Source: Hippopus hippopus
Taxonomy: Eukaryota; Mollusca; Bivalvia; Cardiida; Cardiidae
Reading direction: 5' to 3'
Length of the DNA stretch: 64,000 bases
Assembly: GCA_946811185.2 (NCBI GenBank)
Contig: OX328104.1
Coordinates: forward strand, 52,684,505 to 52,748,504
The notes under the pieces were generated by a model. It was not told the origin of the DNA and ran no database searches. It saw nothing but the letters and a program-made list of their open reading frames with translations. Both the position numbers and the translations under genes were made by a program. This document shows positions 18,727 to 30,566 of the stretch, in pieces. How positions within the stretch are numbered: position 1 is the stretch's first letter; every line of letters starts with the position of its first letter.

Positions 18727-19225
18727 AGCCCTTATAGGCCTGGAAATAGGGCAGGTGTGAGTCCAGCATTTTGGGGACATTACCTTGTTCTTGAAACCTG
18801 GCATATTGATATTTCTAATTCTACAAGATGTGATTTTTATAAACATTTTAAAAGTTTACTTCATGTGGAAAGATATCTAGAGTTTGATATGCTACCTATT
18901 TATAATCGCGCTCTTGCTCGTTTCCGCAGCTCCAGCCATAAACTAAGCATTGAATATGGACGTCATTATAAAGTCAATAGAGAGGAACGAATTTGTATAT
19001 TTTGCTTTTCTGAAAGAAACAACTATTGTGGAAGATGAATTTCATGCATTTTTTATATGTGAAAAATATGATGAGATCAGGACTGATTATTTATTCTCTT
19101 GGTATAATAGCCGCCCAACAATTGAAAATTTATACTTACTTTTGTCTAGTGATAATTCTAATGTAATAAAACAGGTAGGGATCTATGTCAAAAAACTGTT
19201 AGATTTGGTAAATGCGAGGCATTAA
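18727..19225 (+). pseudogene. LINE ORF2 C-terminal remnant, frameshifted, unit 1
   Basis: The 5'-truncated reading frame has the signature of the C-terminus of non-LTR retrotransposon ORF2 (jockey/CR1/L2-like): an ALARFRSSSHKL-type motif, GRH, then RICIFC (CX2C), followed by EDEFHAFFICEKYDEIR, the histidine and cysteine completing a zinc-knuckle-like group. Near 19018 the frame shifts: unit 3 has GAAACATAACTATTG where units 1 and 2 have GAAACAACTATTG. The translation therefore breaks just after the CX2C pair and resumes in another frame to the stop at 19223-19225. Reverse transcriptase and endonuclease domains are absent. Confidence 0.78.
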
Positions 19226-19310
19226 CGTAGTTTGAAAAACGTTTGCATATGTATGCATGTATCATAGGCCGGAGGCCTTATCACTGAATAAAATGTATTG
19301 TATTGTATTG
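19226..19310 (+). mobile_element. LINE 3' end with TTGTA-type repeat tail, unit 1
   Basis: The 3' region ends CATAGGCCGGAGGCCTTATC, then ACTGAATAAAATGTATTG and repeats of TATTG. Pentanucleotide-repeat tails instead of poly-A are typical of several LINE clades. The number of TATTG units varies: three in unit 1, five in unit 2 (ending about 39327), four in unit 3 (ending about 59273). Confidence 0.75.
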
Positions 19311-19480
19311 AAGTCTGAGAAAAACCCTGCATAAATCCCGATTTTCCCTAAATCTATATTTAGAGAATGTATACAAAGATTTGCGGTAAACAATGGTATT
19401 TTTTTTTACATTATTTTTCCTGTTTGAAATTGTCATTTTTGAGAAATATGGAGCGAAAAACAGTTTTGACTGATTGATTG

Positions 19481-19622
19481 TACTAGAGTTTAACACCGTT
19501 TTAACAGCTTATGTCATATCACGGCGGTCAATGCACCTAAGCAAGTGTTTCCTAGCTTTCTCACACAAGTACTGACACAACTTTCTTTCCAAGTCACTGA
19601 CTGCTTTATTTTCCAACGCTAG
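19481..19622 (-). mobile_element. SINE body, reverse, unit 1
   Basis: Read on the minus strand: CAGTGACTTGGAAAGAAAGT, GTACTTGTGTGAGAAAGC and ACGGTGTTAAACTC match the body of the complete SINE at 63016-63289. Counterparts: about 39498-39639 and 59444-59586. Confidence 0.65.
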
Positions 19623-19740
19623 GATACCCAGGTGATTGTCTGGATTTAAAATAGATACAAAGAGCGAGAAATTAGTTGACGTCTGCCAGTGAAATTAAAT
19701 AGCTATATAACACTATGCTGTGATTTCTCGAGCTTTAATG

Positions 19741-20109
19741 TTAAGGTATTACCATCCTAACGCTTCTAGTACAACATGGAATAAAATTTCTTATTAGTTG
19801 ATAAATAAGGATTTATACTGATGTAATATTTTTGCATATTTCTAACCGACTAGAAATTCCTCTGATGTCTATCTTGAAATTATTTGTTGATTCTTTTGTT
19901 AGTTACCTGAAAAGGGACGTAATTATTTTCTCCCTTTGTAATGAGAATATAGTGGTTTTAGATTTATAAATGATAATTCTAAGAAGGAAAAAAAGGAAAA
20001 AGTGGCTCGGTTAAAGTAGTACAATAATACTCATTTTTAATGATAGCAATTTTTTAAGATAATATTATAGTGGAAATAGTTGTTTTCCATTAGGATGGTA
20101 CTACCTTAA
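19741..20109. mobile_element. TIR element TTAAGGTATTACCATCC...GGATGGTACTACCTTAA, unit 1
   Basis: The left end TTAAGGTATTACCATCCTAA and right end TTAGGATGGTACTACCTTAA are inverted repeats of about 20 nt with one mismatch. 369 bp, no coding capacity. Counterpart 39758-40126. In unit 3 only the left part (from 59705) survives because a deletion removed the right end. Confidence 0.72.
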
Positions 20110-21602
20110 GAATGTTTAGAGACCTTATTGGTCTCACCTTTTTATGTCAACCGTCAAACTGAAGTCCTGTGACAACGAATGGCTCCTCTGTTTCAAGAAA
20201 AGTAGGTCCTCATAGATTAATAACAGACGCATCTTTGTCATTTGACATGTGAAAATAACTTGCGAATTGAAAATCTGTGCAAGCCAATAACATTAAAAAA
20301 ATAAGAACTTCAGAGTTACAGAACTAGCTCTAGAATTGAAATTGGCCTCGTTTCGCAGCTTTCACATGACTGAGTTCACAAAATCGCCATCGCGGAAGAA
20401 TTCGGGAAATACCCCCAAACCACTCGAAATACACCCTAAACCACTAACAACACCCCAAAACACTTTCCTTACACCTAAAACCGCATGCAAAACGCTTTTT
20501 ATACACAATCTTATGGAAAATGGTTATAAAATGATAGAATCTAAATCTAAGAAAAATATGTTGTCAACCTTTGATTGAATTAATTTTAAATGAAATGGTC
20601 CACTGCTAAACCTATTTCCGAGCAAGTTTCTACCGACACCTAAATACTTTCAGTACTTTGATTTGTTAGACTAGCGATCAAATCATCGCTCTAGAGGCTA
20701 CATTTTCAGCCTCCAAACTTATTCTAGAGGGAAATAGTTTGCTCTATTCTACTGAAATTCAGAATGTTTGTTTTGGCAATATGTGTAGAATTAAGATATA
20801 CATTTCAGTTATGTCCCCAACATTTTACACTAGAAAAACATTTCATCAACCTAGAGTCCTAAATTTTGTCCACATTCTTTAGAGGCATAATTAAGCTGGG
20901 GAGAAACTGCAAATATTGATGAAACTTCGTCAGTTATTTTATACTGATTGTACCTTTTGATAATCATTTTTTAACTGAAGTCAAATGAAAAAACTTTGAA
21001 CTTTTTAAAGCTGTGGTGCATAGATTTTAAATCTCACTACATCTCTGTTTTCATGTGAATTTTAATATTCATAGTTGTAGTTTAAGGATGACAACTCTGA
21101 ACTTATGCTTGCATATAATACTATCTTATGGTAAGGTTATCTTGTATCTTGAATGCTTTTAATAGATTTTTCTTTTGAAATTTAAAAAGGGTGAAAATTT
21201 CTAACCCATTGCCACCAGGCAACTCTCAGGACCGTCAGTCCTTTGATTTTTTTCTATTGTAAACTATTTTTACGGATGTAAAATTCTTATCTACTTCGCC
21301 GTCTGCATCGTAAAAGCGCTTGATAGAGCGCGTGCGACCTCGTGACGTCATCGAATAATATCGGCACCGTATATCTACACGTCCATGATCAAAATACAGC
21401 AGAAAAAATAGGGAAAAAGGACATGGTTGGAAAGAAAGTAGATCTATATAATTTTTTTTTTTTTTTCTGAAAACAATGAAAGTTCTATCACTAGACATCA
21501 TTTTCTGAACCTATTTATCCATAAACTCTGCTTTTTCTTGACCTTCAACTTTTAACAGGTGCCGCGTAAGCTTTCCTGTAGGTACTTGTCACGTGACCAT
21601 AC
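20110..21602. other. No supported gene; CRE-like site
   Basis: A plus-strand frame at 20336-20578 and a minus-strand frame at 21235-21501 have no recognisable domains and do not survive in unit 3. The perfect palindrome TGACGTCA (about 21342-21349) is a CRE-like site, kept in units 2 and 3. Counterpart stretches: 40127-41613 and 60014-61028. Confidence 0.4.
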
Positions 21603-21830
21603 TTAACCCTTTACCAGATGACAAAATTTTAGCCTTGTCCAAATCAAAAGCATTTGCAGACAACAATTTCAAGGTGGTTCAAATGATGCAATGTTTCTTT
21701 AACAGGGTAGAAAATATTGTGGGAAAGGAGAAAATGCTGGTTACCAGCATTTTCTCCTTTTCCCACTATGTTTTCAAAAGGCTTCTTTTCCAGGGGCGTT
21801 AAAAGTCGGCATTGTGCAGTAAAGGGTTAA
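21603..21830 (+). mobile_element. Family 1 MITE, complete, absent from unit 3, unit 1
   Basis: TTAACCCTTTACCAGATGAC to GCAGTAAAGGGTTAA, with TTAA at 21603-21606 and 21827-21830. The core is nearly perfect (one base short in GGGAAAGGAG). Left flank CATAC and right flank AATACG. At the same position unit 3 reads CATAC-TTAA-ATTACG, the uninterrupted target. Confidence 0.92.
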
Positions 21831-23701
21831 AATACGTAATAACTTAAAAAATGTATACTGTTGGAAAAAGATATGTTTCTAGTACTTTACGATTATTTCG
21901 TTAAAGAGTTTCATATACGACAACTTTTATTAGCCTTTCCAGAATCGTTTTTGAATTTGTAGATATGGAAGTTAGTTTTTAAATTTGACCCTCAATCTGT
22001 TATGCTGGTTTAAAAGATTTTAATAAGTAAAGTACTTAGACTGTGAGCCAGCAGGGTGTTTCCTCCCTCCTCCCCCCAGGGGAAATTTTGGGGACAATTA
22101 TTTTCATGCAACCCAATGTCTCCTGAGCACAATTCCAAAGTCTGCCATCTGGCGACTGGGGATTTTGCAAGTTAAAGAGGTCATAAACTGCAAATCTAAC
22201 AGCACTTTATCAGTTGTTCAGCAATTATTATTTTTTTTTTTTGTAATTTTAGTCCTTCTGTAAGTCCCAAATGATCTTAGGTATTGAATAAAGCTTCTTT
22301 AAAAATATTTCTTTATAGTTATTACAAAGTCTAGGAGTTTTTACTGCAAATCAAAGCACTGAAAGCACTGAATTTCTAAGATTTAAGCTTCTAAAGATCA
22401 TTATTAGGCCTATAAGAAACTACAGGGATATTTTTCAGATAAAACACATTTTCTTGATGAAAGATGCTTTGAATGCATCCTAGAAGCAACCTTCATGGCA
22501 TTTTCAGATTTATATTTCACCAATTTGCCAAATCCATGAATAAAACGGAAGTACTAATAACAAAAGTTCATTGAACATAGGCTACTTTTGAATGTTTTAT
22601 AACAGTTGCTGAGAATTCAACTATCATCTGATTCATTTCTTATTTTGGACTGAAAACAATCTGAGATTTATTGGTATGCCTCTTTTATAGTCTTATTATA
22701 TTCGTTATTGTAAATAGAAACTTTTTAGTGTAAATCAAAGCACTGAAGTTACCGATACATCATTTACCATTAATCTCTTGCATTTCTAAAAAAAAACGGA
22801 CGATAATGTTTCAAAATACAATATATCTTGATCCTTTTTACTAAGTAGGTATTGCATATGTTAGTTACGAAAAGTATGACCTGCAGCCATGTCTTCCTTT
22901 TTAACTAAATACGCAATACATATACATAATTATAACTGCCTGAAATCAGACATGTATATTATTATTATTCCAAGTTAATCTTGTGACAAACTCCACTTTT
23001 TAGACACATCAGTTTAGTAATTCGATGATTTACTAGCCATGTATGTTACCAAGATGAGCTGAATTTCCCTTTTGAATTTGATATTTTTAAAAGGCACATG
23101 TACCTGCTGTACATGGCTTATTTGTTGGTCAGTATTCAGTTACAGAAGGCCACAGTGACAAAGAGAATGAAAGCCCATAATAATTATTTGCTCAGCAAAA
23201 TCATCATCATCGTTCTCATGGATGTCAGCCATATGTGTGTAGCTACTTTGTTTTGTTATGGAAGGTAAGGCTGTTGTTTTTGCATTGTCACCTATTTAGA
23301 AGTATGTCAGGTTAACTGTTTGGCGCCATGAAATTAAGAAGCATCATGTCATGATTATGAAACAAGGCTGAGTATAAATGATGCAAGTGAGAGTCTTTGG
23401 GTTTGATATATAAACTACTCAAGTCTAAAATATGCAAGAAAGAGCCCTGTCTTTTTTCCGTTCTTTTATCTATTTTTGTCCCTTTTATATTAACTTTGAA
23501 ATGAAGGTCATTCTGTTTGTTATAATGCATTGTTCATATTTTGATAATTATCATGTTCTTTGTTGTAAAGATCATGCAAATTGTTATCTTTCAAATGGCA
23601 ATCCTTTTGTTGCTTAGATTATCTTGATCCAAAAGCATATGAATGAATGAATAAATGATTTTTTATGACGCATCGATATCGATGACGCATTTTTATGACG
23701 C
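21831..23701. other. No supported gene
   Basis: AT-rich non-coding sequence. The piece around 22075-22165 (on the minus strand CGCCAGATGGCAGACTTTGG, GTGCTCAGGAGACATTG) is an inverted relative of the last 60 bp of each unit (25465-25520 and 45455-45510), so it is part of a dispersed repeat. Unit 3 carries an extra short duplication (GGTCAAAGGTCATAA, near 61380). Confidence 0.4.
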
Positions 23702-23884
23702 TTTCTGATGACTTTTTTGCCTCCCACCTCTTGTGCACGTTAGAGAAGTAGTCAATGACTTGGAAAGAAAGTTATGTCAGTACTGGTGCGAGAAAGCCAG
23801 AAAACACATGCGTAAGTGTACTAACCGCCGTCATATGACCTCAGCTGTTTAAACGGCTTTAAACTCAAACACAAACAAACAATC
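23702..23884 (+). mobile_element. SINE body without tRNA head, unit 1
   Basis: CTTTCTGATGACTTTTTTGC, AGTCAATGACTTGGAAAGAA and GTACTGGTGCGAGAAAGC to AACTCAAACACAAACAAAC. The head present in unit 3 is missing; the join contains extra copied bases (ATGACGCATCGATATCGATG region). Counterpart 43711-43895. Confidence 0.75.
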
Positions 23885-24109
23885 AAAAAATCATTTACGC
23901 ATTTAGATTGTATTTTAGTGATTTATCGTCAATATAAATACAAAATTTGCTTTACTCAGTTCTTTGTTTGATGCTTTACACATTCAACAGAGACAAAATC
24001 TTCATCTATATTTCAGCTGGCTAGTTATTATTTATCATGTTTGATAGATATGCAACGACTTCTTAGTTCTTCTGTGGGCAAAAGGCCTATGCATGGGTTT
24101 TGTGTTCTA

Positions 24110-24111
<2 letters not shown>

Positions 24112-24177
<66 letters not shown>
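24112..24177. repeat. CT microsatellite, unit 1
   Basis: C-run followed by about 30 CT units. Unit 2 (44122-44162) and unit 3 (63507-63534) have much shorter runs. Confidence 0.95.
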
Positions 24178-24179
<2 letters not shown>

Positions 24180-24892
24180 TATATGCAAATGCAGGTACCT
24201 GTCATATTCCAAAATGGAAATGCCTACTGCAATATCCTTTGACTGTATGGAGCCCCTACTCTTTTAGTACTAGCATAATTGTATTATTGTGCATGAACTG
24301 ATGAACATTTTTCCATTTGGTATCAAGACCATGGGCTTATTGATATTTCCAGGATACTGTTTCCCATATTTTAAATGATAGGTTGCATTTTATTGCAATA
24401 TTCCATATGAGTTATGCACCAATAATTGCCCATCTGTAGGAAGAAATGGTCAGTGAACTCGTGGAGTACAGTTCCCTCTTTTCTAACAAACTTTACTTAC
24501 TCTATGCTGTAAAGAGAAGTCTCTGTAATTCGACCAAAGTAAATCATGTTTTGCAAAATGCTACCTTGTAATCATTATGAGAACAACAAACCTAGACTGA
24601 TTCAAAAGAGTTTTATGCAAACCCTCTTTATATACATCTTCATACTTTTCATTTGTAATAAAATTGTTATATTATGAACTTGACAGAAACTTCATTGAAT
24701 GTTGAGATATTCACGGGCTAGTTCCTCGTGTAATAGACTTACAATACACGTATATGATATATATTTTTTAAAACAAATGTGGTATATTGGGATGAAAATT
24801 ATAATGAATAGACTTCATATAGTGTGGAATGATCTTCTGTAAGCATAATTTATGTTATTTCAATACAAGATAACTCCATATTAGTTGCGGAC
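24178..24892. other. No recognisable feature
   Basis: AT-rich non-coding sequence; no element termini seen. Counterpart 44163-44879, and 63535 to the window end. Confidence 0.45.
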
Positions 24893-24895
24893 TCT

Positions 24896-25048
24896 ATGAA
24901 GGGCCACAATAAAGAATATCTAAACTTTATTCACTGGGTTATTACATTACCAATCTATGCAGTAATTAACTCACTGTTGACCATAGAAGTGATTGATGCA
25001 ATTCTGACAATAATGAACAGCAAAAAATTATCTTTAATTTCCGCAAAG
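24896..25048 (+). CDS. Weak candidate exon with good donor, unit 1
   Basis: From ATG 24896 an open frame runs to CAAAG|GTAAGA, a consensus 5' splice site at 25048/25049. It encodes about 51 residues including a long hydrophobic stretch (ITLPIYAVINSLLTIEVIDA region, residues 16-35) that could span a membrane. The frame stays open another 24 codons past the donor. No family is recognised, and units 1 and 2 are too similar to test for constraint. Could be chance. Counterpart 44883-45035; unit 3's version lies outside the window. Confidence 0.2.
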
Positions 25049-25545
25049 GTAAGATTTAAAAAAAAATCAACCTTTGGTACTGTAAATACTCTGATTTGCA
25101 TGGGTAAAGCAGCTTATAGATAGGATTAATTATAATGAGAAGGCACAATGTTTGTCATAGCATCTGTTCTGTATCACTAAGATCATACAAAATGATGGTG
25201 TATATAATGGGTACGTTTTTGAGTACCAGCCATTTTAGGCTTACAAACATGAATAAGTACAGTTCTGTCAGTACTTTGAATCAGACAAAATTGTGTCTTT
25301 ATCTGTAAAGCGTTTGTTGTGATAATAGATGTGAGAGCATTAACCCATCTGAAGATGTTTCTGACATATTCAATGTAGAAAATAAAGTGAAAATGTAACC
25401 TGAATGGCGAATCATTGATACCTTGTATGCAAAGGTGCACTTAATGACCTCTATACCTCCCAGACGCCCCGCTCGCCAGGTGGCAGACTTTGGCAAAGTG
25501 CTCAGGAGACATTGAAATTTCAGAAAATAATAATAATAAAATAAA
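25049..25545. other. Right end of unit 1 up to the tandem junction
   Basis: Non-coding. It ends in the dispersed-repeat piece (GCCAGGTGGCAGACTTTGG, CTCAGGAGACATTGAAATT), then CAGAAAATAATAATAAT and the join to the MITE half. Identical arrangement at 45036-45532. Confidence 0.6.
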
Positions 25546-25689
25546 CAGCATTTTCTCCTTTTCCAACAATGTTTCCCCCCCCCCCCCCACTCAAAAGGAA
25601 TTTCAAGTTTTAAATCACATTTATTTTGTCATCTGCAAATGCTTTCAATCTGGACAAGTCAAGAATTTTAACATTTGGTAAAGAGTTAA
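25546..25689 (-). mobile_element. Half family 1 MITE at unit 1/2 junction
   Basis: Right arm of the core (CAGCATTTTCTCCTTTTCC) followed by a poly-C tract, reversed left-half motifs and the terminus TTTGGTAAAGAGTTAA (TTAA 25686-25689). The left half is replaced by the end of unit 1. The poly-C tract is longer than at 5571. Confidence 0.9.
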
Positions 25690-26092
25690 CCGTTACTCAT
25701 CAGTCACATGTTTGTACATACATGAGGTAGCAGGCTTTTGAAAACAGCATGGAGAAAGGACTTTTCCCATGATGTTTTTAGCCATAACATAAACATTCCC
25801 ATCATTTTAGCCAGATTTGACTTGTCATCATTCTGCAAATGCTTGCAATATGAACTAGAACAGAATTTGTTGTTTAATAAATAGGTAACTTATGTAATTT
25901 TTATATTAACATTTTACTATTATACTATATTTTGGCAAAGTCAGGTGGTTGCACTGGGTTTTATGTAGACTTGTAGCTTGTACCATACTAGTATTTTGTT
26001 TTTTCTGCATGCACTTTACTAACATTTATATAGGTTTAAACATATTTATTTTACATCAATTGAGAAACACGTTCTTACAACTTACTAATCTC

Positions 26093-26260
26093 TCTCAGTT
26101 CTGCTTCCTGGGCACTACACCAGTACTTGCACCGAGTGTGTGGGCAAATGAACAAATCCCAAAGTTAACACCGGCTCCCAGGTCTCGAATTCGGGACCTC
26201 ATGGTTACAAGGGCGATGCTCTACCTCACAACCACAGACACCACACTATATAGCCTCAAG
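26093..26260 (-). mobile_element. tRNA-like SINE, reverse, unit 2
   Basis: Fuller copy than in unit 1: the minus strand carries GAGGTAGAGCATCGCCC and GAATTCGAGACC with the intervening anticodon-like segment intact. No strong acceptor-stem pairing, so a SINE head rather than a tRNA gene. Confidence 0.5.
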
Positions 26261-26382
26261 GGTTGACTTTCCATGTATTCTACCCTTACAAATGATAAAT
26301 CTCATATTTCAGCTTCATTTAATGTGTCGTGCAAATGCTTTAAATTCAGAAGGAGTCTTAAATTTTGTTATTTGGTCAACAG

Positions 26383-26598
26383 ATAACTCTTTAGCATACA
26401 ACAAAATTTCAGACTGATCTATTTGCAGACAACAAAATAAATGTTGCTCGAATGATGGAATTTGTCTGAAAGAGTAGAAAACATTGTGGGAAAAGGAGAA
26501 AATGCTGCTTACCAGCATTTTCTCCTTTTCCCACAATGTTTTCAGACATTTAATTCTTCAGAGTCATCAAAACTCGGGATTATGTGGTAGAGGGTTAA
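26383..26598 (+). mobile_element. Family 1 MITE, unit 2
   Basis: Counterpart of 6367-6584. The stretch after the core (CAGACATTTAATTCTTCAGAG) differs at several bases from both other units, a local divergence. Confidence 0.82.
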
Positions 26599-26856
26599 TT
26601 AAGTCCAACATACCCACCATGAATACATGTATGTGCTTCTTTACATCGCTAGTGCTGCTTTTACAGTGATGAAAAAATTACATTCGATTGAACTGATTAA
26701 TAGAAACGGAGCAGTTTTTCCTTTTTGGTTTAAATGATAAGAAAGTCAACCTTAAAAATGTGGCTCAGTTAACATAGTCTTAAAATTTTTATAATATCAA
26801 ACTTTTTATGATTTTATTTTAGCTTACAGAGTTGTTCACCATTACCTGCATATACC

Positions 26857-26916
26857 TTGACCCTTTACCACACAACAAAATTTTAGACTTGTCCGAATTG
26901 AAAGCTTTTGCAGAAG
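26857..26916 (+). mobile_element. Family 1 MITE, left-end stub, unit 2
   Basis: Identical break to the stub at 6843, supporting common ancestry of units 1 and 2. Confidence 0.8.
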
Positions 26917-27005
26917 AAAAATAACTTTGATGAAGAAATTTAAATTATCAGAAGTAATTGGGAAGAAATTTCTTTTTAGCCACAGATTATATTCATAAGC
27001 GAATC

Positions 27006-29831
27006 TTATGGAATGTCTTTACTGCCTCATTATACGGGGTTTTCTGTTATTAGGTACATTCCTCATATCGTTATTTACAAACTTCATCCTTTTATGTCAA
27101 ACGGTAGGTTTTCTAAGTTAAAACCACATATTATTGTGTGCAAACTTAATAATGCAACGTCAAATGATAAGTGCATTCTTTGTATCATTGTTTGCAGACT
27201 TCATGTAATGTCAAACGGTAAGATTGTTGGGTGCATTTATTATTTCGTTATGCTCAAATGTGTTACCTTTATTTCAAACGATAAGATTGTTAGGTGTATT
27301 TGTTATTTAGCTACATGTAAATTTTATTATAGTATGTCAAATGGTATATTTGTTCGGTTCATCTATTATTTCGTTACATATAAAACTAACGGTAATATGT
27401 AAAACGGTACGTTTATTTGATGGATTCTTTATATTGTTATGTGCAAATATCATTATGCTTTCTAAAATGGTTAGGCTGTGAGGTGCATTGTTACTATTAT
27501 TAGGCGCAGACGTCATTATGTTATGACAAATAAAAAGTTTATTCTGTCCATTTTCTCTTTCGTTATGTGCAAATGTCAGTATGCTTTCTAAAATGGTTAG
27601 GCTGTGGGTGCATTGTTGCTATCATTAGGTACAAACGTCATTATGTTATGACGAATGAAAAGTTTATTCTGTTCATTTTTTATATCGTTATGTGCAAATG
27701 TCATTATGCTTTGTAAAATGGTTAGGCTGTGAGGTGCATTGTTGCTATCATTAGGTACAAACGTCATTATGTTATGACGAATAAAAAGTTTATTCTGTTC
27801 ATTTTTTATATCGTTATGTGCAATTGTCATTATGCTTTGTCAAGTGGTTAGGCTGTGGGGTGCATTATTACTATCATAATCTCGCATGATGCTCAGCTGC
27901 CATTTTTTTCTCAGATTTACGACAATTGATGCAAGTGTGCCGCTTTTCGGCAACATAACGATGATTGCACCCAACATAATGACGTCTGTACCTAACAATA
28001 GAAAGATCGACATCATGCTATTTTGAATGCACACACAAACGAATTATTTTTAAATAATGATTAAAATAATGCACAAAACAAACTTACAAGTTGACATACA
28101 CGTATGACGTTTTACACGTCAATGATACGAAAGCCTTACAAACAGATTTTTTGCCTTGACACTTGAGTCTTTTGCGCTAAACGATAAAAAGAACGCACCT
28201 AACAAACTTTCCATTCAACATGTGATTAAGCTGTCTTCACACAATGATATGAAGAATGTACGTAACAAACAACCATTTGAATTAAAAATATGACATAGAC
28301 ACACAGCGATAAATAGAACGCACCTTATAAAATTACTTTTTTGGTATACAATAATGACCTTTTCACATAATAGTATAAAAAGTCATTTCTTAAGGCTTGC
28401 CATATGACTGCACAAAATTAAGTCTAAGAATAACAACATAAGGAATACGCCCAACAATACTACTCATTGACAAAACAAAATAACGTTTGCTCAATACAGC
28501 ACAACAATGCACCTAACAAACTTACCGTTCAAGACACACCATAAAGGTATTTACACATAATGGAATAGAAAGTGCTCTCAACAACTTGATCGTTTAAGAT
28601 AACTTAATGACATTTGTTCCTACAAAACATAAAGACTGCACCTAACAAACGAACTATCGTACACAGAACCATGGCATTTGAACATAATGATGTGAAGAAG
28701 GTACCTAACAAACTTACAGTTAGAGACAACAAAATGACTTTCACCCATAACAATATAAGAATGCGCTTAACAGACTTACTATTTGACATAGCACAATTGC
28801 TTTTGTACATAACGATGTGAATAAGGAACCAAACAAACTTACTGTTTGAGACAAAATAATGACATTTGCCCATAACAATGAGATCAATGCACCTAACAAA
28901 TTAAGTATTTGACATTGCACAAGGTTATTTGCACATAACAATTAGAAAAATGCACATTACAAACTGTCTGTTTGAGACTATATGATGACATTTGTCCATA
29001 ACAACGGTGAATAATGCAACTAACAAACTTCTTGTTGCAGACAACATGATGATGTTTGGATGTAACGATAAGAAGAATGCACCTAATAAACTAATGATTT
29101 GACATAACAGAATGACCTTTGAACATAACAACGTGCAGAATGACTAATCAAACTTATAATTTGGCAAAATATAATGACGTTTCGATATAACAATAAGAAG
29201 AATACACATAACAAACTAATGGTTGGACATAACAAAATGACGTAAGGACATAACGATAAGAAGAATGCACATATCAAATTAATGATTTGGCATAATATAA
29301 TGACGTTTGGACATAACGATAAGAAGAATGCACGTAACAAACTAATGGTTGGACATAATTTAATGACATTTGGAAATAATGATAAAAAGAATGCACATAT
29401 CAAATCAATGATTTAACCCCTAAGAAAATGACATTTGTACATAACGATAAGAAGAATGCACATAACAAACTTATGATTCAACATAACACAATGATGATAG
29501 GAGTTATGACATAACATAATTACGCTTGGGCATAACAATATGATGTACGCACCTAACAATCATACAATTGAACATAATATAATGATATTTGCACAAAACG
29601 GTATGATGTAATGACCAAACAAATCAACCATTTCTCATAACGATATGAAGAATGTACCTGACAAACCTGCTATCTGAAATAACAGTATTGCATTTGGTCA
29701 TACCCATAAGAAGAATGCACCTAACTAACACATCATTTGACATAAGATAATAAAGCCTGCACATGAATATATGAAGAACTGACCTAATGAAATAAAGTTC
29801 AGTGTAATGAGGCAGTAAAGGCATTCCATAA
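27006..29831. mobile_element. Foldback-like element, unit 2
   Basis: Same length (2826 bp) and ends as the unit 1 copy, with only scattered substitutions. Confidence 0.75.
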
Positions 29832-30037
29832 AATCTTATTACAATGATCTTTTTTTCCAGATTCTTACATATTTCGTGGAAATATTTCACTTTAATTTTA
29901 TATCACATGGAGCACATTGATTACATACTTTGTCCCCAAATCTTCTGTCTGCATTTTGACAAACATTATTTAATTTTGGCTGATAGTGGGCCTTTAATTG
30001 TCATGGACATGTCGAAGCTTTTTTAATTTTGGTAGAA

Positions 30038-30235
30038 TAAACCTTTTCCTAAATAATCCCATGTTTTAACCGCTTGGAGGATATAAACATTTGAAAAAGG
30101 CATTTTCTCCTTTTCCCACTATGTTTTCCACCCTTTCAAAAGCGAACTCCATGATTTGAGTGACTTTTAGTTTTTTGTCTGCAAATGCTTTCAATTCAGA
30201 CAAGTCTAAAATTCTGTCATTTGGTGAAGGGTGAA
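30038..30235 (-). mobile_element. Family 1 MITE, core partly deleted, unit 2
   Basis: Counterpart of 10024-10221 with the same missing core arm. Confidence 0.7.
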
Positions 30236-30334
30236 AAACATGAAAATGATCTACTGAAGTCATTTTCAGGGAAGAAAGCCGATACCACTAGCATTCTATG
30301 CACAGTTTTATGCAAGGGAACAAAATCATAACAT

Positions 30335-30566
30335 ATAATCCTTTGAAACACAGTCCTCAGTTTAATCGACCCTGAAGAAGAATGCTTTTGAAAACATTGT
30401 GAGAAAAGGAGAAAATGCTGGTAACCAGCCTTTTCTTCTTTTCCCACAATGTTTTCAACCCTATCAAAGACAGAAATCATTACTCGAGTTACATTTTTTG
30501 TTTGTCGTCTGCAAATGCTTTCGATTTTGTCAAGACCGAAGTTTTACCATTTTGGTAAAAAGTTAA
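30335..30566 (-). mobile_element. Family 1 MITE, unit 2
   Basis: Counterpart of 10321-10552. Confidence 0.8.

Larger units (their letters stand above)
5540..25545. repeat. 20-kb tandem segment, unit 1
   Basis: First of three direct copies, about 20,006 bp. It starts in the right arm of a family 1 palindrome and ends with TAATAATAATAAAATAAA just before the same arm sequence resumes. Base-by-base reading against unit 2 shows scattered substitutions plus small indels. The first 1 kb differs more (two short deletions in a SINE at 6100-6240). Confidence 0.95.

Noticed and set aside
21235..21501. Minus-strand frame of 88-93 codons ending in a basic region
   Set aside because: It looks mildly protein-like near its end, but in unit 3 substitutions and a short insertion in the same stretch disrupt the frame, and no domain is recognised.
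24041..24301. 86-codon frame with a serine-leucine run
   Set aside because: The run is the CT microsatellite in translation and its length changes between units.
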